The notes beneath the pieces were generated by a model. The model saw only the letters and a program-made list of their open reading frames with translations, ran no database searches and had not been told where the DNA came from. From positions 1 through 8,040 of the forward strand of contig JAUWNO010000089.1 of NCBI GenBank assembly GCA_030612605.1: a stretch of 8,040 nt of DNA. The letters are read 5' to 3'. Positions within the stretch are counted from its first letter, which is position 1. Each line of letters begins with the position of its first letter. Below, piece by piece: positions 1 through 5,611 of the stretch. The stretch is from Armatimonadota bacterium. GTDB taxonomy: Bacteria > Cloacimonadota > Cloacimonadia > Cloacimonadales > TCS61. Both the position numbers and the translations under genes were made by a program.

Positions 1-57
1 CCGCACCTCGCCTTTCACGACGTCTTGTCTTTTGATCAATCCTTAAGCCTTGGTCGG

Positions 58-148
58 ACTTGACTTAACAGCGCAGCGTTGAGTTAAGAACGACACGGCA
101 GCACTTCAATCCTTAAGTCAAGTTTCGCTTCGCTCCTCTTAACTCAAG
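58..148. repeat. A-B-A'-B' double-hairpin element, copy 1
   Basis: Four arms lie in the order A (58-69, ACTTGACTTAAC), B (78-88, GTTGAGTTAAG), A' (112-123, CTTAAGTCAAGT) and B' (138-148, CTTAACTCAAG). A pairs with B over 11 positions with two G-U pairs if the plus strand is transcribed (loop 70-77). A' pairs with B' over 11 positions, including two G-U pairs, if the minus strand is transcribed. A is also perfectly complementary to A' over 11 bp, and B to B' over 10 bp. The minus-strand hairpin begins 18 nt after the kinase stop codon, so it would form at the 3' end of that mRNA. No T-run follows, so it is not a classic terminator. It resembles a REP/BIME-type repeat in design. I do not recognise the family. 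Confidence 0.75.
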
Positions 149-166
149 TCTTGTCGTACGCACCCA

Positions 167-2764
167 CTAAATAACAACCTTAAATTCTGCGCCTTCAGCA
201 ATATTTTTACAAGTCAACTTACCGCTCATATTTTTTTCTACAATGGTTTTAGACATATACAAACCTACTCCAGTTCCTTTACCCTGTTCTTTGGTGGTAA
301 AATACGGGTCAAAAATTTTTGGTAACACATCGTTTTTGATTCCACCAGCATTATCGAAAATCTTCAGAACGGTTTTGTTATCATATTTTCCTAAAGAGAT
401 TTCAATTTTTTTATCTTTTATTTCACGTTCCAAAAGTGCATCTTTTGAATTTGTAAGAATCACCAGAATAACCTGGGAATATTCATTTGGAAATCCTTCA
501 AGTTCACAATCTTCTGCCATATCCAAAGTTAAATTAATGTTATTAAATTTAAAGCTGCTTTCCAGGAATTTCAATGTCTTCAGTACAACACTCTTAACAT
601 TAAAATTGGATTTCATTTTATTTGGTCTGAAGAAATAACGGAAATCATCTATGGTTCTGGACATCTGAGTGAGAATATCCATTATCAAATCTGTGTGTTT
701 ATCGATATAATCCATATCGAGAGTACCTTCCTCATAAGCATCTTCATAATTTTGGATTATCGCAGCCACCGCTGCGAGCGGTTGACGCCACTGATGAGCG
801 ATATTACCGATCATTTCACCCATTGATGCCTGACGTGATTGCTGAATGAGAATATGATCTTTTTGTCTTAATTCTTTTACTGAATAGCGAACTCTCTTTT
901 CAAGAGTTGTTTTCAAACTGATCAATTCTGAATTTGTTTTCTTGAGATTTTCCATGACATGCTGACGCTCGATAGCTACTGCAATCTCTCTCGACACGAA
1001 TTCAAATAATTCCAGGTCCTTCTTAGAATAAAGATTTTTATCAGTATAACTTTGAACAGCAATAACTCCGATTGTTTTTTCTTCTATTTTTAGAGGAACT
1101 CCCAGCCAGACTTCGGCTAATGAGCCGACAATAGTTGTTTTTCCGGCTTTTGTCAAATCTTCAATATCTCTTTTCGTGGCTAAGAGCGGTTTCCCGGTTT
1201 TAATGACATACCCTGTAATTGTCTGCTCTGCAGGGAAAGAAGTAGCCTCATCCTTTTCATCTGCCATAAATGGGAGAGTAAGCAAATCGTTCTCTTCATC
1301 GTATAAGGCAATGTAAAAATTGGTTGTATCGAGCACTGTGCCAAGAAAGTATCGTATTTTTTCGATTAGTTTTTGTAAATTAACGGTTGTATTTGCAGCA
1401 TGTGAAATATTATAAATTGCTTTTTGAATTTTTTCTGATATTTTACGTGTAGAAATATCACGATAGATGGCATAAACAGCAAGTTGTTCTCTTTTATAAA
1501 AAATAGGTTTTCCGATTATTGAAACATCAATTTTTCTTCCTTCCTTTGTTTGGCGAATAGTATCAAAATAGATGGTTTCACCATTTGTCACTCTTTTCGT
1601 TGCTTTTTGACCGTTCATTTTCAGTTCTTCAGGAACGACCAAATCATTAATTTTTTTGCCTTGAGCTTCATTTTTTGTATATCCGAAAAGATGGGTAAAT
1701 TCATTATTTATTTGAAGAACATAATCATCATTATCTACTACTGCAATTGCATCCGGAGCAAATTCAAAGAGATTCTCGAAATAGGCTTTTTGAATATTTA
1801 TTTGCTCCGTTGCTTTCCTTCTTTCTGTGATATCACGCAAAACGCCTTCAATTTCAAAGGGTCTGTTGTTCTCATCATAAATAATGTGTGCGGTCGCAGA
1901 AGTTTCAATTTTTTCTCCGGATTTTTTATTAAGGACTAATTCATAATCAGATACACTTTTGTTTCTTAACAAATCTTTCAAGAATTTCATTTGTTGTTTT
2001 CGACTTACCAAAATTCCAAAAACCGAAGTTCCAATTAATTCTTCCCGTTCATAGCCACCTAATTGCTTAACAGATGGACTAAGGTCTTTGATTATTCCTT
2101 TCAAATCAGTTAAAAAATAGAGATCCTGAAACTCTTCAAAAATCTGTCGATATTTCTTCTCGCTTGCATCTAATTCTTCCCTCAAATGAATCCGATTTAT
2201 TACAACTGCCACCTGGTCGGAAACGAATTCTAAAATTTTCAGGTCATTCTCATTGAAATGATGAGGATCATCATAACTTTGAACAGCAAGGGCTCCAATA
2301 ATTTTATCTTGAATCTTTAGAGGAACTCCCAGCCAGAGTTTACTTTTCCAATCAGAGGGAGCGATTTCGCCTGCTTTGATCAGCTCCTCACGTTTCTGAA
2401 CAGTAAGAAAAACCGGCTTTTGTGTACGAATGACATAATTGGTCAGTCCTTTTTGGATTTTTTTGGGAGCAGGAGTTTCTCTTGTTTGATCGATATAATA
2501 TGGCATTGAAACGATATCGCTTTTTTCATCGTAAAGTGCGATATAGAAATTTGTAGTATCAATAATTTTCCCCAGCTCTTTGTGAATATTTTTAAAAAGC
2601 TCATCAAGGTTGGATGTAGTATTTGCCGCATTTGCAATATTATACAAGGTTGTTTGTGTTTTCTCTGCTTTTTTGCGTTCAGATTCTGCTTTCTGTAATT
2701 TTTCTATTTGTTCCTTTTGTCTTTGCAGTTCCTCAATAAGTTGTTCTTTTGTATTAATTTTCAT
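167..2764 (-). CDS. Soluble sensor histidine kinase, GAF-PAS-PAS-GAF-HisKA-HATPase
   Basis: This 865-residue protein should sense a signal in the cytoplasm and autophosphorylate a histidine for transfer to a response regulator. No membrane segment or signal peptide is visible. In order there are a charged coiled coil (about 5-35), GAF 1 (about 45-195), PAS 1 (about 200-315), PAS 2 (about 325-440, ending YRDIS), GAF 2 (about 455-603), a coiled-coil linker (605-640) and the kinase core. The phospho-acceptor is His657 in NIAHQWRQPL. The N box holds Asn772 (ILTNSKDAL), the G1 box is DNAGG (804-808), the F box is IFDPYFTTK (817-825) and the G2 box is GKGTGVGL (828-835). All catalytic motifs look intact, so it should be active. 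There is no receiver domain and no regulator gene in view. The start is supported by an AAGGA ribosome binding site 7 nt upstream, and the stop is TAG. The GAF ligand cannot be told from sequence. The two GAF domains are close duplicates. Confidence 0.93.
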   Translation of the reverse strand: MKINTKEQLIEELQRQKEQIEKLQKAESERKKAEKTQTTLYNIANAANTTSNLDELFKNIHKELGKIIDTTNFYIALYDEKSDIVSMPYYIDQTRETPAPKKIQKGLTNYVIRTQKPVFLTVQKREELIKAGEIAPSDWKSKLWLGVPLKIQDKIIGALAVQSYDDPHHFNENDLKILEFVSDQVAVVINRIHLREELDASEKKYRQIFEEFQDLYFLTDLKGIIKDLSPSVKQLGGYEREELIGTSVFGILVSRKQQMKFLKDLLRNKSVSDYELVLNKKSGEKIETSATAHIIYDENNRPFEIEGVLRDITERRKATEQINIQKAYFENLFEFAPDAIAVVDNDDYVLQINNEFTHLFGYTKNEAQGKKINDLVVPEELKMNGQKATKRVTNGETIYFDTIRQTKEGRKIDVSIIGKPIFYKREQLAVYAIYRDISTRKISEKIQKAIYNISHAANTTVNLQKLIEKIRYFLGTVLDTTNFYIALYDEENDLLTLPFMADEKDEATSFPAEQTITGYVIKTGKPLLATKRDIEDLTKAGKTTIVGSLAEVWLGVPLKIEEKTIGVIAVQSYTDKNLYSKKDLELFEFVSREIAVAIERQHVMENLKKTNSELISLKTTLEKRVRYSVKELRQKDHILIQQSRQASMGEMIGNIAHQWRQPLAAVAAIIQNYEDAYEEGTLDMDYIDKHTDLIMDILTQMSRTIDDFRYFFRPNKMKSNFNVKSVVLKTLKFLESSFKFNNINLTLDMAEDCELEGFPNEYSQVILVILTNSKDALLEREIKDKKIEISLGKYDNKTVLKIFDNAGGIKNDVLPKIFDPYFTTKEQGKGTGVGLYMSKTIVEKNMSGKLTCKNIAEGAEFKVVI

Positions 2765-2771
2765 ACAATAA

Positions 2772-2776
2772 TCCTT
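2772..2776 (-). promoter_or_regulatory. Ribosome binding site of the histidine kinase gene
   Basis: On the minus strand AAGGA stands 7 nt before the ATG at 2764, within AGGATAAGGATTATTGT. It supports the chosen start. A second AGGAT lies 6 nt further upstream. Confidence 0.7.
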
Positions 2777-2840
2777 ATCCTAAAAAACTTAGTTTGAATT
2801 TAATTCACAAATAAATAGTAAAAAAAGTTGTAAAGATAAA

Positions 2841-2869
2841 TTTATAATCCTAGATTCCAGATATTTGAA
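2841..2869 (-). promoter_or_regulatory. Candidate sigma-70-type promoter of the histidine kinase gene
   Basis: On the minus strand TTCAAA (2864-2869; 4 of 6 against TTGACA) is followed after exactly 17 nt by TATAAA (2841-2846; 5 of 6 against TATAAT). Transcription would start near 2834 and leave a leader of about 70 nt ahead of the ribosome binding site. The surrounding DNA is very AT-rich, so chance matches are possible. Still, the spacing is ideal and the site lies between the repeat cluster and the gene, so the kinase is probably transcribed independently of the patatin gene. Confidence 0.45.
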
Positions 2870-2906
2870 AAAAAATCTAATTTCTAAAAAAAAGAATGAG
2901 TCCGTA

Positions 2907-3068
2907 AACTCACCCCCGACCCCTCTCTTAAACCCTCTTTGATTCTCCCTTTAGCAAAGGGAGATTAAATGGACTTTTTGAGATTATTGGAGAGGGTAGA
3001 ATGAGAACTCGAATCCTCTGGATTCATCAATGTTTCCCCTCTTTTGTAAAGAGGGGAAAGGGGAGTTA
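2907..3068. mobile_element. MITE-like non-autonomous element with terminal inverted repeats
   Basis: The left end (2907-2929) reads AACTC-A-CCCCC-GA-CCCCTCT. The right end read on the minus strand (3068 down to about 3048) is AACTCCCC-TTT-CCCCTCT. The two match as an imperfect terminal inverted repeat of about 22 bp. Inside are a perfect 9-bp hairpin with an AGC loop (2944-2964, TCTCCCTTT/AAAGGGAGA) and a perfect 12-bp hairpin with a TGT loop (3033-3059, TTTCCCCTCTTT and its complement). There is no room for a transposase. No clear target-site duplication is visible, so the exact ends are uncertain. From general knowledge, such C-rich/G-rich palindromic repeats occur dispersed in many bacterial genomes. 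Assignment as a mobile element is inference. Confidence 0.45.
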
Positions 3069-3088
3069 GAAATTAAAAATTATACTTT

Positions 3089-3186
3089 ACCCCGTTGGAT
3101 AACAATCTGTTATTCTGTTATATTAATGAATTAGATTCTATCCTACGGGGTTTACGGATAGACTCTAATTAGTATTCATCCGTAAA
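3089..3186. other. Block of three competing stems (switch-like or palindromic repeat)
   Basis: Stem I pairs 3089-3101 with 3139-3151: ACCCCGT/ACGGGGT, one mismatch, then GGATA/TATCC. It is prolonged inward by AATCT/AGATT (3104-3108 with 3133-3137). Stem II pairs 3129-3143 with 3156-3170, 14 of 15 positions (AATTAGATTCTATCC with GGATAGACTCTAATT) around a 12-nt loop. Stem III pairs 3151-3159 with 3178-3186, nine perfect pairs (TTTACGGAT/ATCCGTAAA). Stem II excludes I and III, while I and III are nearly compatible, sharing only base 3151. It could be a structured RNA, an attenuator-like element or a degraded palindromic transposable element. No known riboswitch class is recognised. Confidence 0.5.
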
Positions 3187-3207
3187 GTCAGTTTTAACGA
3201 TAAATGA

Positions 3208-3306
3208 GACTTGACTTATCCGGCAGTTGCCTGATGAGTTAAGTTGGAATGTTTCAAAAGATTACAAAACTTAAGTCAAGTCAGCTAAAGCTAACTTAAC
3301 TCAAGT
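3208..3306. repeat. A-B-A'-B' double-hairpin element, copy 2
   Basis: The same four-arm design and orientation as the element at 58-148. A is 3209-3220 (ACTTGACTTATC), B is 3233-3244 (GATGAGTTAAGT), A' is 3269-3281 (ACTTAAGTCAAGT) and B' is 3294-3306 (ACTTAACTCAAGT). On the plus strand A:B gives 12 pairs, one mismatch, then GGC/GCC. On the minus strand A':B' gives 13 pairs including two G-U, one mismatch, then AGC/GCT with a four-base loop. A:A' is perfect over 11 bp (3208-3218 with 3272-3282), and B:B' over 10 bp (3235-3244 with 3294-3303). Arms are conserved between the copies while apical loops differ but still pair, which suggests selection on structure or hairpin-based mobilisation. Confidence 0.78.
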
Positions 3307-3363
3307 TTTCATAGTTAACGGATGAACTCTATAATGTTTGAACCGATGAATTTATTATTTGAA

Positions 3364-3397
3364 TCCTCGTTTCCAAGCTGGGGCTTGGAAATAAGGA
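3364..3397. repeat. Isolated hairpin repeat downstream of the patatin gene
   Basis: The arm TCCTCGTTTCCAAGC (3364-3378) pairs with GCTTGGAAATAAGGA (3383-3397) around a TGGG loop. Of 15 positions one is a mismatch and one a G-T, and the inner nine pairs are perfect. It starts 30 nt after the patatin stop codon, so the minus-strand transcript would carry it in its 3' end, where it might slow exonucleases. No T-run follows on the minus strand, so a Rho-independent terminator is not well supported. The GTTTCCAAGC core looks like a dispersed hairpin repeat. Confidence 0.55.
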
Positions 3398-3427
3398 GTG
3401 TATTTGATATTTGTTATTTAATCAAGA

Positions 3428-5557
3428 TTATCTTCTGGAGAATTCAAATTGGTCAAATTCATAACCAATGGAAAGATAATAATAGGTTCTATATTCCTCA
3501 TCGATAGCAGCGGCAACTCTCACCGGTCCGATAAAAGATTTAAATCCGAGTTTCAAACCAAGAGCAGGATAAAGATTCTTTTCCGGAAGCCAGACATCTT
3601 CAGTTCCAAGATTTAATAAATTGTAATGCAAATCCGCAAAAAGATTATTCAGGATTTTATATCTTATTGAGAGAGAATATATTTTGTATATTGGAGCGCT
3701 GCGTTCACCGGTATTACAACCCAGGAAACTATCGATACCACCTATGTAAAACGGATCAAAATCTAAATCATATTTTTTGAAATAAGTACCATATTCAAAC
3801 TGATATTTCAAAGAAATCTTATCTTTGAAAGGCATTAAAATCCGTACTTTCGAGTATAACTTTTTGTATCCGCTGTCACTGAAGAAAATCTTTCTGGCTG
3901 TATTAAATTTCATCAGAAATTGCAGCCCTTTCATGGGAAACACAAAATCATCCAGGTTTTCATGATACAGTTTAAGACCAACTCCTGTTGAGTGGTAATA
4001 CCTGTCTTCAAAATCAGCAATATCCTGGTAAAGCTTAGTATTAAATGTAAAACCATAACCTTCGAGAATCACAGCTTTCTTGGCATAAATTCCAATTCCG
4101 AGAGTGCCGCCTGTTTCCAATGATTTTACACTACCGGTTTTTTTATGCTCTTCATTATAAGAATAAATTTTTTGCTCTCTGAGATAGGGAAAAATCCTGA
4201 AATAAATTCCCCATTGTTTACCGAAATTTTTCACATAATCGAGGTTAAGTTCTTTTTTATCACCAACTTGAAAATTGAATAAGAGTTTGGAATTTCTCTG
4301 AATCATGTTATCAAAACTGAAAGTAGCACCCAGAATTATATCCTTATTATTGATGTAACCAAAGTGTATTCCCAACTGCTTCCTATTGCTTTCTTTCACC
4401 TTGATTTTGAGGATATATTTTTCATCTTTTTTTTCAATAACCGGATAAATCAGAGAGAATAGCTGGGAGTCATAAGCATTTTTTATTGCCAGAATAATAT
4501 CGGATTTTGCATAAAAGGTGTCTGTTTTCAAACCAGTAAATTCTTTTACTTTGGATTTACTTAAATGTTTATTTCCCAGAATTCTAATTTTTGAAAATTC
4601 TATTTCCGAAGGAAGTAAGGCAGTTTTTTTTATTTTACTTTTATCCGAATTTTCTATTCCTTTGAGATATTTTCTGGCAGCAATTTCTCCTGCTAAGATG
4701 ATCTCTTTTTTTTTTGAAAAATCCAGAACCGAAATATTATCCAACTCTGGCTTGATGATCAAATCACAAAATTCAGTAGATTTGTTGATATTACTCGTGA
4801 TGCTCAGGTTCACAGTTTGATCCAGCACATCGATCAAGCTTTCAATTTCCTCTTTTTCTTTCAAACCGGAATTTGTTTGTACACCAATCACAAAATCCGC
4901 ACCCATATCTGCAACAATCTCAGCAGGTAAATTTGCCAGCAATCCACCATCAACATACAGTCCGTCATCCAATTCAAATGGTTTTAAAATCGATGGGAAA
5001 GAAATGGAAGCGCGAATTGCTTCGTGAAGAGGACCATCAGAAAAAACCTTAAGTTCTCCAGTTAAGATATTGGTTGCATTACAGCGAAATGGAATCTGTA
5101 ATTCATCGAAATTCTTTACTACTGAAACCGGATAAGTGAGATCAAATAAAAAATTTATCAGGTTATTTCCTACAAAAAAAGCTTGAGGGATTTTCGGCAA
5201 ATAGTTTTCATCAAGGTCGAAAGATAAATTTGCATAAGGTAGCCACCGTTTCTGGCTGATGTAAATATCTTTCCGGGAAATTTTGTCATTAAGGATTTCT
5301 TTCCAATCCATCTTAAGAAAAATATCTTCGATCTCATTTCCAGAATAACCCATTGCATACAATCCGCCAATGAAAGCTCCAGTGCTTGTTCCAGCTATAA
5401 AATCAACCTGAATTCCTAATTCATCGATTACCTTTAAAACACCAATTTGAGCCAATCCTCGAGCACCGCCACCGCTGAGGGCAAGTCCTATCTTTTCCTG
5501 CGAATGCAAAAAAAGAGAGAAAATGAGAAGTGAACCGATAATTATTTTCTTTTTCAT
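3428..5557 (-). CDS. Secreted patatin-like phospholipase with POTRA and outer-membrane beta-barrel
   Basis: This 709-residue protein is predicted to hydrolyse lipid acyl esters and to be anchored in the outer membrane, as in PlpD-type (type Vd) proteins of similar length. Residues 1-20 form a signal peptide: MKKK, a hydrophobic core (IIIGSLLIFSLFL), then HSQ. The patatin domain (about 22-300) has the oxyanion motif GGGARG (29-34), the nucleophile Ser58 in GTSTG and Asp203 in VDGG, so the Ser-Asp dyad is complete. A POTRA-like segment follows (about 320-390, FSKIRILGNKHLSKSKVKEF). A strand-rich C-terminal region (about 394-709) fits an Omp85-type 16-strand barrel, its last strand ending at GYEF (698-701) before an eight-residue tail. 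The loop normally carrying the barrel-family (V)RGY motif reads GGIDSFLGCN (606-615), without the arginine. The gene starts 54 bp after hppA. No Shine-Dalgarno sequence precedes the ATG, but the signal peptide makes this start convincing. Confidence 0.92.
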   Translation of the reverse strand: MKKKIIIGSLLIFSLFLHSQEKIGLALSGGGARGLAQIGVLKVIDELGIQVDFIAGTSTGAFIGGLYAMGYSGNEIEDIFLKMDWKEILNDKISRKDIYISQKRWLPYANLSFDLDENYLPKIPQAFFVGNNLINFLFDLTYPVSVVKNFDELQIPFRCNATNILTGELKVFSDGPLHEAIRASISFPSILKPFELDDGLYVDGGLLANLPAEIVADMGADFVIGVQTNSGLKEKEEIESLIDVLDQTVNLSITSNINKSTEFCDLIIKPELDNISVLDFSKKKEIILAGEIAARKYLKGIENSDKSKIKKTALLPSEIEFSKIRILGNKHLSKSKVKEFTGLKTDTFYAKSDIILAIKNAYDSQLFSLIYPVIEKKDEKYILKIKVKESNRKQLGIHFGYINNKDIILGATFSFDNMIQRNSKLLFNFQVGDKKELNLDYVKNFGKQWGIYFRIFPYLREQKIYSYNEEHKKTGSVKSLETGGTLGIGIYAKKAVILEGYGFTFNTKLYQDIADFEDRYYHSTGVGLKLYHENLDDFVFPMKGLQFLMKFNTARKIFFSDSGYKKLYSKVRILMPFKDKISLKYQFEYGTYFKKYDLDFDPFYIGGIDSFLGCNTGERSAPIYKIYSLSIRYKILNNLFADLHYNLLNLGTEDVWLPEKNLYPALGLKLGFKSFIGPVRVAAAIDEEYRTYYYLSIGYEFDQFEFSRR

Positions 5558-5563
5558 AATAGG

Positions 5564-5590
5564 AAAGACGGGACAAAAAGCCCCGTCTTT
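5564..5590 (-). terminator. Hairpin between hppA and the patatin gene, terminator or attenuator candidate
   Basis: On the minus strand AAAGACGGG and CCCGTCTTT form a perfect 9-bp stem around GCTTTTTGT. The stem begins 21 nt after the hppA stop and ends only six bases before the patatin ATG at 5557. The A-rich 5' side and TCTTT 3' side fit an intrinsic terminator whose U-tract is part of the stem, but the tract is broken by CC afterwards. It could end most hppA transcripts, separate the two mRNAs by processing, or hide the patatin start region. The context is clear; the role is inferred. Confidence 0.5.
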
Positions 5591-5611
5591 TGTAAAGGAA
5601 TTTTTATATTT

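Larger units (their letters stand above)
2765..3427. other. 663-bp non-coding stretch filled with palindromic repeats
   Basis: No convincing gene lies here. Short open frames have no ribosome binding site and do not resemble proteins. Reading left to right it holds the kinase leader and promoter (2765-2880), a MITE-like element with terminal inverted repeats (2907-3068), a block of three competing stems (3089-3186), the second copy of the A-B-A'-B' element (3208-3306) and an isolated hairpin repeat (3364-3397). The motif TCCGTAAA recurs at 2901-2908 and 3179-3186, and inverted at 3151-3158. About two thirds of the stretch can be assigned to some inverted repeat. Confidence 0.8.

Noticed and set aside
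36..117. 12-bp direct repeat TCAATCCTTAAG (36-47 and 106-117) as a target-site duplication
   Set aside because: The second copy runs into arm A' of the element, so the match partly reflects the repeat itself. The ends of an insertion do not line up with it.
58..148. CRISPR-like array or classic Rho-independent terminator
   Set aside because: The arms are alternating inverted units, not regularly spaced direct repeats with unique spacers, and no T-run follows the minus-strand hairpin.
167..2764. Hybrid kinase or HWE-type kinase
   Set aside because: There is no receiver domain after the ATPase, and the motif around His657 (HQWRQPL) with normal N, G1, F and G2 boxes fits an ordinary HisKA-HATPase core.
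3322..3507. Plus-strand open frame of 61 codons crossing the end of the patatin gene
   Set aside because: It runs through the hairpin repeat and into the patatin coding region antisense. There is no ribosome binding site and no protein-like pattern.
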